Below, one piece after another: positions 34,083-42,163 of a stretch of 64,000 nucleotides of DNA (position 1 is the first letter of the stretch; every line of letters starts with the position of its first letter). The DNA is taken from assembly GCA_963703015.1 (NCBI GenBank), contig OY969779.1:1860001-1924000 (forward strand), read 5' to 3'. The stretch is from Methanobacterium_B sp963703015. Lineage in GTDB: Archaea; Methanobacteriota; Methanobacteria; Methanobacteriales; Methanobacteriaceae. Below the pieces are notes generated by a model, which saw only the letters and a program-made list of their open reading frames with translations, did no database searches and was not told where the DNA came from. The position numbers and the translations under genes are program-made.

Positions 34083-34649
34083 TTATTGTAGTTTGTCTAA
34101 AAATTTCTCAGCAACCCTTCTAACATAACTGCTTTTATCATTCAAAGCTTTTTTAAGGGGTTCGATTCCCCTTTCATCTCCTATGTTTCCAAGGGCCCAG
34201 GCTGCTCCTCCTCGAACAAAGCTTCTTTCATCATCCATAGCAACAATCAGAGGTTCAACAGCTTTTTTATTGGCTATTTTACCTAAAGCCCAGGCTGCTC
34301 CTCCTCGAACACGCCAATTTTCATTTTTCAGAGTTTCAATGAGTGGATCTACTGCAGGATCACCCATATTTCCTAGTGCAGTGGAAGTTTCCCTCCTTAC
34401 CCATTTGTTGGGATCATTCAAGGATTCAATGAGTACATCTATTGAACTTGGATCTGCTATTATTCCTAGAACGCGTATAGATCCTTTACGAACATCTTTA
34501 TCATCATCATCGGCAGCAATCATTAGTTTATCAACAGCAGGCTCTCCAATTTCCTCTAAAAGTCCCATAGCTTGAAGTTGCACCAATTCATCTTCATCTT
34601 TAAGGGTCTGTATGAGTCTTTCAATATTTGCTTCACGTTCCATTTTCAT
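34083..34649 (-). CDS. HEAT-repeat (PBS-lyase type) protein
   Basis: A 188-residue alpha-solenoid of about five or six HEAT repeats. The repeat unit is plain: ALGNMGDPAVDPLIETLKNE, ALGKIANKKAVEPLIVAMDD, ALGNIGDERGIEPLKKALND, each followed by a WRVRGGAAW or SFVRGGAAW-type helix start. Such proteins serve as scaffolds for protein contacts; the partner is unknown. DNA repeats within the gene (GCCCAGGCTGCTCCTCCTCG occurs twice) reflect recent duplication of one unit. It is divergent from the dehydrogenase gene at 34950. Confidence 0.85.
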   Translation of the reverse strand: MKMEREANIERLIQTLKDEDELVQLQAMGLLEEIGEPAVDKLMIAADDDDKDVRKGSIRVLGIIADPSSIDVLIESLNDPNKWVRRETSTALGNMGDPAVDPLIETLKNENWRVRGGAAWALGKIANKKAVEPLIVAMDDERSFVRGGAAWALGNIGDERGIEPLKKALNDKSSYVRRVAEKFLDKLQ

Positions 34650-34784
34650 ATCCCCATGATTCCATCAAAAAATTTAGCATAAAAAATTCGTTCATAAAAA
34701 ACACATTTTGTTACTTTATGTAACTCATTAAAAATAAACTTTTTGATGAACAGAATTAGTAGTTCAATTAATTAAGCCGTAACA

Positions 34785-34818
34785 AAGGAACTAATACCAA
34801 TTAAACATTGGTTTCCTT
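34785..34818. repeat. Nested inverted repeat between divergent genes
   Basis: Inner arms ACCAAT (34796-34801) and ATTGGT (34807-34812) with a 5-nt centre, enclosed by outer arms AAGGAA (34785-34790) and TTCCTT (34813-34818). It lies in the middle of the 300-nt spacer between the HEAT gene (minus) and the dehydrogenase gene (plus), roughly 135 nt from each start. This could be an operator for either gene. The rest of the spacer shows only AT-rich promoter sequence. Confidence 0.35.
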
Positions 34819-34949
34819 GTAATTTTGAAACTCCACCATTACTATATTCACTAGGATCGATATCATTTTTAGGATTAAGTTAACATATAATTGTATGATA
34901 TAACTATATCATCAATTTTATTATTTAATAAAAAATAGGGGATGAGGAT

Positions 34950-35939
34950 ATGTACAATTTAACTGTGATTCCAGGAGACGGTGTTGGACCTGAGGTAACT
35001 GATGCTGTGCTTCATATTATTGATGTGTTGGATGTGGATTTTAATTACACAACAGCCTATGCTGGAGAAGAATGTTACAAGAAAACTGGAACAACCATTC
35101 CTGAAGAAACAATTGCCTTGGCAAAAAAATCTGACGCCACATTATTTGGAGCAGTTACAACAGTTCCAGGCATGAAAAGTGCTATAATAACACTTAGAAA
35201 GGAATTGGATCTCTATGCCAACCTAAGACCAGTTAAATCATATCCTGGTATTGATTCTTTATACAAAGATCTGGATATCCTAATTGTAAGGGAAAATAGT
35301 GAAGGTTTATACTCTGGAATAGAAGAATACACTCCTGAAGGTGCCATAGCCAAAAGGGTAATTACCAAGGCTGCTTCTGAAAGAATTTGTAGATTTGCCT
35401 TTGACCAGTCCACGAAATTGGGGCGAAAAAAGGTTACAGCTGTTCATAAGGCTAACGTACTCAAGAAAACTGATGGAATTTTTCGTGAAGAATTTTTCAA
35501 AGTTTCAGAAGAATATCCTGAAATAGAAACAGATGAAAAGTACGTTGATGCTGCGGCCATGTTCATGGTTTCTAAACCCCAAATCTTTGATGTTATGGTT
35601 ACAACAAACCTTTTTGGAGATATACTATCTGATGAGGGTGCTGGACTAGTTGGTGGATTGGGTGTAGCACCATCAGCAAATATGGGGGATAATAATGCCC
35701 TTTTTGAACCTGTTCATGGTTCTGCACCGGATATTGCAGGTAAAGGAATTTCGAATCCTTCAGCAATGATCTTATCTGCTGTTATGATGTTGAATTATAT
35801 TGGTGAGACTGAACAAGCCCAAAAACTTGAGAATGCTCTTTTAGATGTGTTGAACCATTCCAAGATTATAACGCCAGATCTTGGTGGATCATCGAAAACA
35901 ATTGAAATGGCTAATGAAATTCGATCAAAACTTATTTAA
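34950..35939 (+). CDS. Isopropylmalate/homoisocitrate dehydrogenase family protein (AksF/LeuB)
   Basis: A 329-residue beta-decarboxylating dehydrogenase. Signatures are VIPGDGVGPEVTDAVL at the N-terminus, SAIITLRKELDLYANLRPVK, IVRENSEGLYSGIEEY, HKANVLKKTDGIF with the catalytic Lys, and TTNLFGDILSDEGAGLVGGL with the metal-binding Asps, then FEPVHGSAPDIAGKGISNP. In methanogens two such paralogs exist: LeuB for leucine and AksF for the 2-oxosuberate branch of coenzyme B. The TTVPGMKSAIITLRK segment looks closer to AksF, but I cannot separate them by eye. The mdh gene lies about 1 kb away, with only the HEAT-repeat gene between. Confidence 0.85.
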   Translation: MYNLTVIPGDGVGPEVTDAVLHIIDVLDVDFNYTTAYAGEECYKKTGTTIPEETIALAKKSDATLFGAVTTVPGMKSAIITLRKELDLYANLRPVKSYPGIDSLYKDLDILIVRENSEGLYSGIEEYTPEGAIAKRVITKAASERICRFAFDQSTKLGRKKVTAVHKANVLKKTDGIFREEFFKVSEEYPEIETDEKYVDAAAMFMVSKPQIFDVMVTTNLFGDILSDEGAGLVGGLGVAPSANMGDNNALFEPVHGSAPDIAGKGISNPSAMILSAVMMLNYIGETEQAQKLENALLDVLNHSKIITPDLGGSSKTIEMANEIRSKLI

Positions 35940-36070
35940 CAGTTTTATAGCTTTAAATAAGAATTGAAAATATTTTTTTTGTTTGAGAATGTGAGTTCAA
36001 AGGATGAACTTATAGTAACTTTTATAAGGATTTCATTTCATAAACTAGTTAATAGGATAGGTTAATATTG

Positions 36071-36088
36071 ACAGCTTAGGCTGTTTTT
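36071..36088 (+). terminator. Possible terminator downstream of the dehydrogenase gene
   Basis: Short hairpin with arms ACAGC (36071-36075) and GCTGT (36080-36084), loop TTAG, continuing into TTTTT. It lies 130 nt beyond the dehydrogenase stop and before the fbp promoter (TATA-like CCTATATAATGC, about 36148-36159). Confidence 0.35.
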
Positions 36089-36195
36089 AGGTCAGTTTTG
36101 ATTATGGATGGATTAAATACCAACCTTCAACACCTTGAATTTGCCTATATAATGCTGTTTTAACAATTTTATGATAATTTTTGGAGGTATAACAT

Positions 36196-37293
36196 ATGAA
36201 AACTACTATTAGTGTAATTAAAGCAGATGTCGGTAGTATAGCAGGACATGCAAAAACTCATGATGCTTTAAAAAATAAATGTGACGAAATACTAGCTAAA
36301 GCAAAAGAATCAGAACTTCTTGTGGACTATCATATAACCAGTTGCGGTGATGATATAGACTTGATCATGACACATAGAAACGGTGAAGAAAATGAAGAAG
36401 TTCATGAACTAGCATGGAACGCATTTTTAGAAGCTACTCAAGTAGCAAAAAGCCTTAAACTCTATGGTGCAGGCCAAGACCTTCTTTCAGATACTTTCTC
36501 AGGTAACATTAAGGGCATGGGTCCTGGATGTGCTGAGATGGAATTTAAAGAAAGACCATCTGACCCTGTGATTGTTTTCTGTTGTGATAAAACAGAACCA
36601 GGCGCATTTAACATGCCTCTCTTTAAGATGTTTGCTGATCCATTCAACACAGCAGGACTTGTAATAGACCCTTCCCTACACGGAGGTTATGACTTTGAAA
36701 TATTCGATGTAATCGAACACAAAAAAGTTACCATGTCTTGTCCAGATGAAATGTACGATGCATTAGCACTACTCGGATCAACTGGAAGATACGTAATTAA
36801 ACACATCTCAAGAAGAAGTGACAACGAAATTGCAGCTTCAGTAAGTACAGAAAGATTAAACCTAATGGCAGGCCAGTACATTGGTAAAGATGACCCTGTG
36901 GCAGTTGTAAGAGCACAATCAGGATTCCCTGCAGCTGGGGAAGTTGTAGAACCATTCGCATTCCCACACCTTGTGAGTGGATGGATGAGAGGTTCACATA
37001 ACGGTCCTTTAATGCCTGTAGCCCAGAGAAATGCTAACCCTGTCAGATTTGATGGACCACCACGTGTAATAGCTCTCGGATTCCAAATAAACAATTCTGA
37101 ACTTGTGGGACCATTAGACATGTTTGATGATCCAGCATTTGACAGATCAAGGGATCTTGCATCAGACGTGGCAGAGTACATGAGGAGACACGGACCATTC
37201 GAACCACACAGATTGCCTGCTGACGAAATGGAATACACCAGTCTTCCAGGTGTTCTAAAGATGCTTGAAGACAGAATGGAAGACATGGATTAA
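36196..37293 (+). CDS. fbp: Bifunctional fructose-1,6-bisphosphate aldolase/phosphatase
   Basis: Archaeal type V FBP aldolase/phosphatase that makes fructose-6-phosphate from triose phosphates in one protein, committing carbon to gluconeogenesis. The 365-residue protein matches the family throughout: TISVIKADVGSIAGHAKTHD with the metal-binding Asp, SCGDDIDLIMTH, LYGAGQDLLSDTFSGNIKGM, FCCDKTEPGAFNMPLFKMFA, DPSLHGGYDFEIFDV, and LVSGWMRGSHNGPLMPV with FDGPPRVIALGFQ. TTTTTGGAGG precedes the ATG. Codon use is noticeably cleaner than in its neighbours, as expected for a highly expressed gene. Confidence 0.97.
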   Translation: MKTTISVIKADVGSIAGHAKTHDALKNKCDEILAKAKESELLVDYHITSCGDDIDLIMTHRNGEENEEVHELAWNAFLEATQVAKSLKLYGAGQDLLSDTFSGNIKGMGPGCAEMEFKERPSDPVIVFCCDKTEPGAFNMPLFKMFADPFNTAGLVIDPSLHGGYDFEIFDVIEHKKVTMSCPDEMYDALALLGSTGRYVIKHISRRSDNEIAASVSTERLNLMAGQYIGKDDPVAVVRAQSGFPAAGEVVEPFAFPHLVSGWMRGSHNGPLMPVAQRNANPVRFDGPPRVIALGFQINNSELVGPLDMFDDPAFDRSRDLASDVAEYMRRHGPFEPHRLPADEMEYTSLPGVLKMLEDRMEDMD

Positions 37294-37340
37294 TCCACCT
37301 TCCACTTTTTTTTAATTTTAACTAAAACAAATCCTATTTT

Positions 37341-38006
37341 TTATTCTAAATACTTTAAACAATTATTTTCCATACAAAACCAGTAAGGAATATCTAAGAT
37401 ATCTTCAACACTATCCATTATCACACCATCGCTAGTTGCAACTACTCCGCAAGATGCCTTTGATCTTTTTACAAGCTCATAATCTACATTACGAACTGTT
37501 TCAGCACTTCCTTTAATTCCTTTAACTTCTAAAATAGAGTTGGTTAACTTTGCAAGTTCCCCACTTTTGCTAACTGGACTATCAAAGAGAAAATTTGTAA
37601 AATGAGGTTGGTGTTGATTTATCAGATTTAAAACAGTTTGTATAACTTTTTCTGTGTGTCCGTCCATGCGATATTTACCAAACACAGCTTTTAAATCCCT
37701 TAACACCCCATCATCGCACTTGACAAGTGAATCATATTCTTGATTGATGATAATTTCAGAAGTAATTAAAACGTTGTAACCATCCACAAAGATATTTCTT
37801 CCAACAATTTCATCAATAGAAATTATTTTTTCCTTTCTTGAGATGGATTTACTGTCAGAAATAGTTCTACGAAATAAATAATTCCTTTCATCTTTATTTA
37901 GTAGGTATTTATTAGAAACAAAATTTAAAGCGCCTTTTTTTCTGTAACCCCTATTTAACAGAAACTTTAAATCATAAGCAGCGTTTTTTAGATGTTTATT
38001 TTTCAT
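37341..38006 (-). CDS. DUF434 family protein
   Basis: A 221-residue protein of the DUF434 family, widespread in methanogens and uncharacterised. Visible family segments are the basic opening LKNAAYDLKFLLNRGYRKKG, then FVDGYNVLITSEIIIN, GKYRMDGHTEKVIQTVLNLI, NFLFDSPVSKSGELA and VVATSDGVIMDSVEDILDIP. The conserved Asp residues in FVDGYN, FDSP and TSDG resemble the acidic pocket of NYN/PIN-type nucleases, which is a suggestion only. It ends before fbp on the opposite strand and follows the DUF47 gene by 12 nt, so the two are probably one operon. Confidence 0.8.
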   Translation of the reverse strand: MKNKHLKNAAYDLKFLLNRGYRKKGALNFVSNKYLLNKDERNYLFRRTISDSKSISRKEKIISIDEIVGRNIFVDGYNVLITSEIIINQEYDSLVKCDDGVLRDLKAVFGKYRMDGHTEKVIQTVLNLINQHQPHFTNFLFDSPVSKSGELAKLTNSILEVKGIKGSAETVRNVDYELVKRSKASCGVVATSDGVIMDSVEDILDIPYWFCMENNCLKYLE

Positions 38007-38018
38007 AATGGGGTTATT

Positions 38019-38675
38019 TTATCCCTTTCTTTTGGCCACAATTATGGGAACTCTATCAGAAGCATTTTCTGCACGATCAGCTATGTTTCCAATTCTTAAT
38101 ACAGTACTTTTAAGTTCTATGTGGGTTAAAATATCTATTTCACCCTTCTTATAATCCTCGTAGAGCCGTCTGAGGATTTTTCGTTCGATCTTGTCAACCG
38201 TGTCTTCGAGTCTTTCAACTTCGTGGGCAGTGTTAAGGGCTTCACCAAGATCCTCACTTAAAAGCTCGATGCATCTTTTTAGAGCAGATACAGTGTTTTG
38301 GACTGATCCTGTGAGTTCCATAAAGTCTGTTTTGTAGTTGATTGGAAAGTTAATCTTGCTTAAACAGATTCCGAAACCAGTTTCTTCAGTCATATCTGCT
38401 ACGCTATCAATTTGTTCTGCTAGAATTATTCGATCTTCCCTGTCAAATGGTAAAAAAGCTCCATTAAAAAATTCTATTTCCATTTTTCTACGAATAACAT
38501 CAGCTTCGTGTTCTAAATCAGCAATTTCACGTGCTGTTTTTTCTGTGGATTCAAAATCGTTCTCATAAAAATGTTTCATGAGCACATTTAGCCGGTTTAC
38601 ACATTGGTAAACCATTTCAACGTGGTCTTTAGAGTATTCCTCTACCTTTGATTCCCTTTTAAACAGGTTTTTCAT
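38019..38675 (-). CDS. DUF47 family protein (PhoU-like)
   Basis: A 218-residue all-helical protein of the DUF47/TIGR00153 family, related to PhoU. Such proteins often accompany PiT phosphate transporters and may gate phosphate uptake; no transporter is adjacent here. Family features are the acidic metal-binding helices with repeated E-x-x-D: REIADLEHEADVIRRKMEIE, REDRIILAEQIDSVADMTEE, NTAHEVERLEDTVDKIERKI and IADRAENASDRVPIIVAKRK. Overlapping-length spacing with DUF434 (12 nt) suggests an operon. Confidence 0.85.
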   Translation of the reverse strand: MKNLFKRESKVEEYSKDHVEMVYQCVNRLNVLMKHFYENDFESTEKTAREIADLEHEADVIRRKMEIEFFNGAFLPFDREDRIILAEQIDSVADMTEETGFGICLSKINFPINYKTDFMELTGSVQNTVSALKRCIELLSEDLGEALNTAHEVERLEDTVDKIERKILRRLYEDYKKGEIDILTHIELKSTVLRIGNIADRAENASDRVPIIVAKRKG

Positions 38676-38727
38676 TTTTATCCCATTTTGACATTTATTT
38701 TTAAGTCATAAACGATTCAATAAAAAT

Positions 38728-38973
38728 TTATATTAATCCGTGCATGAGACGTACAGCATCTAAAAGTCCATGGGCATATGTTATGCAACCAAATGATGTT
38801 AAATAATCCTTTTTTTCAAGATAATAATCTGTATCTTTCCTGTAATTTTTGGCCATCTCAATGACCTGAACATCCTTTTCATGAATTTTTATAGACTCTA
38901 TTTCTTTTATATTTTTTGCAAACAGTACGATATCCTTTTCAATTCTTTCAACAGCATCCATGATACATCCCAT
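38728..38973 (-). CDS. DUF357 family protein, 81 aa
   Basis: An 81-residue helical protein of the archaeal DUF357 family, function unknown. It has the family core LAKNIKEIE-like helix, MAKNYRKDTDYYLEKKDYLT, and SFGCITYAHGLLDAVRLMHG. The start may be ATG 38973 or ATG 38961 (residue 5); AATAGGT lies close to the first. It is 52 nt upstream of the DUF47 gene on the same strand and may be part of that transcript. Confidence 0.75.
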   Translation of the reverse strand: MGCIMDAVERIEKDIVLFAKNIKEIESIKIHEKDVQVIEMAKNYRKDTDYYLEKKDYLTSFGCITYAHGLLDAVRLMHGLI

Positions 38974-39096
38974 ACCTATTTTAAATGATTTGATTTATGT
39001 TTGAAGTAAATTTTATTTACTCCAGTTTTGAGAAAAAAAATTGTATTTTAATTAATTTTTATTGCTAAATTCTTTATCAATTAGATCACTTAATTT

Positions 39097-39684
39097 TTAA
39101 TCTTCCTTCAGGGTTTTCCATGAATGATAAACCCTCTGAATCACAGTTACATAACCAAGGATCATGATCACAACTACTGCGATACCAAGCAAGTTCATGT
39201 TGAATATTTGTATGTTTGTGAAGTAGCTAAGGAATGCACCGATCATTATAATGACTAGACGTTCTGCCCGTTCAGCAATCCCAACGTTGCATTTAATGCC
39301 TTCTGATTCTGCTCTTGCCCTCACATAGCTCACAGTTAAGGATGCATGTAAAGCTAGGATTCCGTAAATCCAGTTAACATATCCTCCATATATGATACCT
39401 ATGAGTATGAATGCATCTGCAAACCTATCGGCAGTCGAGTCTAGTAAACCTCCAAATTTTGTGGTTTGGAAGTTATTTCTTGCCACTGCTCCATCTAACA
39501 TATCAACAAATCCACTAAGGGCTATTAACAATCCTCCCATCAACAAGTTTCCGGTTGCAAACATGTATGCACTTATTAAACTTACCAGTAAACCTAGAAT
39601 AGTTAGAATATTCGGATTGATTCGAATTTTCTTGGCAACTGGATCTAGAATAAATTTAACCTGTGGTCTGAGTCTGTTCAGCAT
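39097..39684 (-). CDS. CDP-alcohol phosphatidyltransferase, likely archaetidylinositol phosphate synthase
   Basis: Integral membrane enzyme that couples CDP-archaeol with a polar headgroup, most likely inositol-1-phosphate, to make archaetidylinositol phosphate. The family motif is intact: DMLDGAVARNNFQTTKFGG followed by LLDSTADRFADA (DGxxAR, GxxxDxxxD). Six hydrophobic segments are visible. The frame is open to TTG 39705, but ATG 39684 lies about 28 nt after the TATATA core at 39710-39715, pointing to a leaderless start and 195 residues. Headgroup specificity rests on similarity in length and lineage, not on a residue I can point to. Confidence 0.8.
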   Translation of the reverse strand: MLNRLRPQVKFILDPVAKKIRINPNILTILGLLVSLISAYMFATGNLLMGGLLIALSGFVDMLDGAVARNNFQTTKFGGLLDSTADRFADAFILIGIIYGGYVNWIYGILALHASLTVSYVRARAESEGIKCNVGIAERAERLVIIMIGAFLSYFTNIQIFNMNLLGIAVVVIMILGYVTVIQRVYHSWKTLKED

Positions 39685-39707
39685 AAAACTACTTATTGAA
39701 TTCAAGG

Positions 39708-39718
39708 GATATATACTT
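39708..39718. promoter_or_regulatory. Shared TATA core of divergent genes
   Basis: The self-complementary TATATA (39710-39715, in GGGATATATACTTT) is the only TATA-like element in the 68 nt between the start codons of the archaetidyltransferase (39684, minus) and the Sua5-type gene (39753, plus). Distances of about 28 nt and 38-40 nt to the two starts suit use in both directions. Confidence 0.45.
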
Positions 39719-39752
39719 TGAAGGAATTGACTTGTTCTCGGAAGTACATCTC

Positions 39753-40367
39753 ATGAAAATTTTGAAAATTAACAGCAAAAATCCAGATCCGGATATAATA
39801 ACTCAGGCTAAAAAATATTTAAAACTGGGTAAAATAGTAGTGTATCCAACAGATACGGTTTATGGAATAGCAGCAAATGTTTACAATGAATCTGCGGTTT
39901 CCAAGGTTTTTAATTCCAAAAGACGTTTAAAAACCAAAGCGTTATCTTTATGTTTAGCTGAAATTGAAACAATTAAAGATGTGGCGTTCATGGATAATAA
40001 AACTGAAATTCTGGTTGAACAACTTTTTCCAGGACCTTTCACCGTGATAATGAAGAAAAATGAAGTGATATCTCCATTATTGACAGCTGGAACCAATAAG
40101 ATAGGTATCAGAATTCCTGACAACAAATTATCTCGAGACTTAGCATCTGAATTTCCAATTACCAGCACCAGCGCAAATATCTCTGGGATGGATGTTCCAG
40201 AATCCCCCAATGAAGTAGTGGAACAGCTAGGAAATTCTGTTGATCTTGTACTTGATGCGGGTATTTGTAAATACGGTCTCCATTCAACTGTGGTGGACAT
40301 GACTGGTGATGAACCGATCATCCTAAGAAAGGGAGCAGGATACGAAACACTAATGAATTTGCTTTGA
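39753..40367 (+). CDS. Threonylcarbamoyl-AMP synthase (Sua5/YciO/YrdC)
   Basis: Makes threonylcarbamoyl-AMP from threonine, bicarbonate and ATP for the t6A37 modification of ANN-decoding tRNAs. The protein has IVVYPTDTVYGIAANVYNES, SKRRLKTKALSLCLAE (binding Lys/Arg), FPGPFTVIMKKNEVISPLLT, KIGIRIPDN and ITSTSANISGMDVPES, the normal YrdC-domain series. ATG 39753 (residue 20 of the longer frame) is taken as start because the upstream part runs through the promoter; GGAAG lies about 10 nt before it. At 204 residues it lacks the C-terminal Sua5 domain. Confidence 0.88.
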   Translation: MKILKINSKNPDPDIITQAKKYLKLGKIVVYPTDTVYGIAANVYNESAVSKVFNSKRRLKTKALSLCLAEIETIKDVAFMDNKTEILVEQLFPGPFTVIMKKNEVISPLLTAGTNKIGIRIPDNKLSRDLASEFPITSTSANISGMDVPESPNEVVEQLGNSVDLVLDAGICKYGLHSTVVDMTGDEPIILRKGAGYETLMNLL

Positions 40368-40534
40368 GTATCTAATACAAATACAATTAGACCACTATCT
40401 GTATTACATGATGTATTGTTTAATGTATTTTGGGCTTCATGAAAGAAGTGGGGTTCTAAAGATTTTTAAACTAAATAATTCAAAATAGAAATTAGGATTT
40501 TTATAAAAATTAATTAAATGACTTGGAGACAATA

Positions 40535-41233
40535 ATGAAAATTTTATCTGAACTAGATGAAACTAAAAAAATACCCACAGATTCGCCTTTAGATAATTTG
40601 ATGGGTGGTGGCGTTGAAAAGGGATGTTTGACCCAATTTTATGGACCTCCAGGATCTGGAAAAACCAACATAGCACTTCAGCTCCTGGTTCAATGTGCTC
40701 AAAAGGGAGATAAAGCAATATTCATAGATACTGAAGGTGGACTTTCCATTGAGCGGGTTAAGCAGATATCAAATAATGAGTTCACGAGTTTTGCAGATAA
40801 CATCATTATTTTCGAACCAACAACGTTTAAGGAACAGATAGATGTTTTAAAAAAAATAGAAAATTTATTGGACTCCAAGAAAGAATGTGTTGAACTTATT
40901 ATATTAGATTCTGCAGTTGCATTGTACAGATTAAAAGAGGGAGATTCTACTCAGATCAACAGGGAACTTGGTCAACAGATGGCACTTTTATCTAGAATTG
41001 CCAGGAAGTATGATGTTGCAGTGCTTATTACCAACCATGTTTACTCAGTTTTTGATGGGGATGGAATTATTGAACCTGTTGGAGGAACCATACTCAAGTA
41101 TTGGAGTAAAGTCGTGGTTGAACTAGCACGATCAAACGGTTTAGGAGAAAGATCTGCCACTTTAAAAAGACATAAAAGCCGACCTGAGGGTTTAAGAACT
41201 CGATTCAGGATTGTAGATTGTGGCATTGAATGA
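40535..41233 (+). CDS. radB: DNA repair and recombination protein RadB
   Basis: Euryarchaeal RecA/RadA paralog thought to regulate homologous recombination; it lacks the N-terminal HhH domain of RadA. The 232-residue protein has Walker A FYGPPGSGKTNIALQLL, FIDTEGGLSIERVKQI, Walker B ELIILDSAVALYR, and the QQMALLSRIARKYDVAVLIT segment followed by EPVGGTILKYWSK. The frame opens at TTG 40523, but GGAGA lies just after that codon and 8-12 nt before ATG 40535, which is the start. Length and the short N-terminus separate it clearly from RadA. Confidence 0.94.
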   Translation: MKILSELDETKKIPTDSPLDNLMGGGVEKGCLTQFYGPPGSGKTNIALQLLVQCAQKGDKAIFIDTEGGLSIERVKQISNNEFTSFADNIIIFEPTTFKEQIDVLKKIENLLDSKKECVELIILDSAVALYRLKEGDSTQINRELGQQMALLSRIARKYDVAVLITNHVYSVFDGDGIIEPVGGTILKYWSKVVVELARSNGLGERSATLKRHKSRPEGLRTRFRIVDCGIE

Positions 41234-41382
41234 TTTTGTTTATTTTAAATTTCTTTTTATTGTATATAGGGTTCATTTAATTGGGGTTTGGTTTTGGTTT
41301 TCAGTGGTTTACTTTGATCATAAAATATATTTGCAATGCTGTTCTAAATTGTAATAGGGTGTTTCAGGATGTTAATTATTTT

Positions 41383-41401
41383 TGATAATCATTAATTATC
41401 A
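41383..41401 (+). promoter_or_regulatory. Inverted repeat upstream of the 117-aa membrane protein gene
   Basis: Perfect 7-bp arms TGATAAT (41383-41389) and ATTATCA (41395-41401) with a 5-nt centre, 26 nt before the ATG at 41427. Too AT-rich to rank highly, but its position suits an operator or an mRNA hairpin. Confidence 0.25.
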
Positions 41402-41426
41402 CTAGATTTTTATTCGGTGAAAAAAA

Positions 41427-41780
41427 ATGTTAACAAAAATGCCAACCGAGACAAAATCAAAAACAGAACCCTCTCAACTCAGCACGAAATTTTTTGCAGG
41501 TGTAGTTGTTATGTTTGCAGTTTTGGGAATTGTTGGGGGATACATGATGTTTCCAATTTTACAAACATCAAATGTACCTACCGTTACAGTGAACACAACT
41601 AACAATACAACGAACTACACTGGCCCAGTAATTAAACATTCAATGAAAGTCTCTAATAAGTCTGGAGAATCTAGTCAGAACAACACTGAAAGCACTACTT
41701 CAAAAACTACTAATAAATCCACATCAAAACAAACCTATAAGACTGTGAGTAGTGGTGAAACTGGCAGGAATACTACTTGA
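41427..41780 (+). CDS. Membrane-anchored, sequon-rich protein, 117 aa
   Basis: A 117-residue unknown protein with the same design as the one at 32590: short cytoplasmic part (PTETKSKTEPSQLSTK), one hydrophobic anchor (about residues 22-45, FFAGVVVMFAVLGIVGGYMM), then a Thr/Ser/Asn-rich tail with about eight N-x-S/T sequons (NTT, NNT, NYT, NKS and others). The tail would be extracellular and heavily glycosylated. Start: ATG 41427 after GGTGA; ATG at codon 5 is also possible. No domain is recognised. Confidence 0.6.
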   Translation: MLTKMPTETKSKTEPSQLSTKFFAGVVVMFAVLGIVGGYMMFPILQTSNVPTVTVNTTNNTTNYTGPVIKHSMKVSNKSGESSQNNTESTTSKTTNKSTSKQTYKTVSSGETGRNTT

Positions 41781-42163
41781 TCTTGTTTCATAAATAAAAT
41801 TTGGAAGCCGGGTCTTGAAACTCGGTGATACTAAACCAATTAATTATATTGTTAACTTGTTTACTGAAATATTTTTATTCTAAGATTTCACTTTAACTTT
41901 AAATTTTAGTGTTGAATAATTGTTATTACATTTTTTTGGGGAGTTATGAAGTTTATTTTGATTTACCCATTCCTATTGGAGTGATTTTATCAAATACGAT
42001 AATTTTAAATTAGGTAAAAATAAATTATTATTTTAATAAGATATATTAAAAACCATTATGTAAACTAAAAGTTTAGAATGATATTATTTTTTGACGTTCA
42101 AAAAAATGGACATCATTTAGATATCAACTTTTTTGATATGTAATATATAAACAAGTGAGATGT
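41781..42163. other. Intergenic region before the class I aminotransferase
   Basis: A 383-nt AT-rich spacer. It contains a modest hairpin (arms CCGGGT and ACTCGG, about 41809-41826, one G-U pair) soon after the upstream gene, and a 12-codon ATG frame at about 41946 with GGGGAG too close in front of it to be convincing. Near the end is the palindrome/TATA region listed separately. I see no RNA gene. Confidence 0.35.
42121..42150 (+). promoter_or_regulatory. Palindrome abutting the TATA box of the aminotransferase gene
   Basis: Perfect 7-bp arms ATATCAA (42121-42127) and TTGATAT (42133-42139), 5-nt centre, ending two bases before the TATA box TAATATATAA (42141-42150). A protein bound here would overlap the TFB recognition element. 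The gene start ATG 42164 is close enough for a leaderless or near-leaderless message. Confidence 0.4.

Noticed and set aside
34147..34166. tRNA-like TTCGATTCCCC segment
   Set aside because: It lies inside the HEAT-repeat gene, has no acceptor or anticodon stems around it, and is explained by coding sequence.
34194..34318. Direct repeats of about 20 bases
   Set aside because: They are the DNA of successive HEAT units in the coding sequence and need no separate explanation.
41946..41984. 12-codon ATG frame with GGGGAG in front
   Set aside because: The ribosome-binding site is only two bases from the ATG and the peptide is too short to support.
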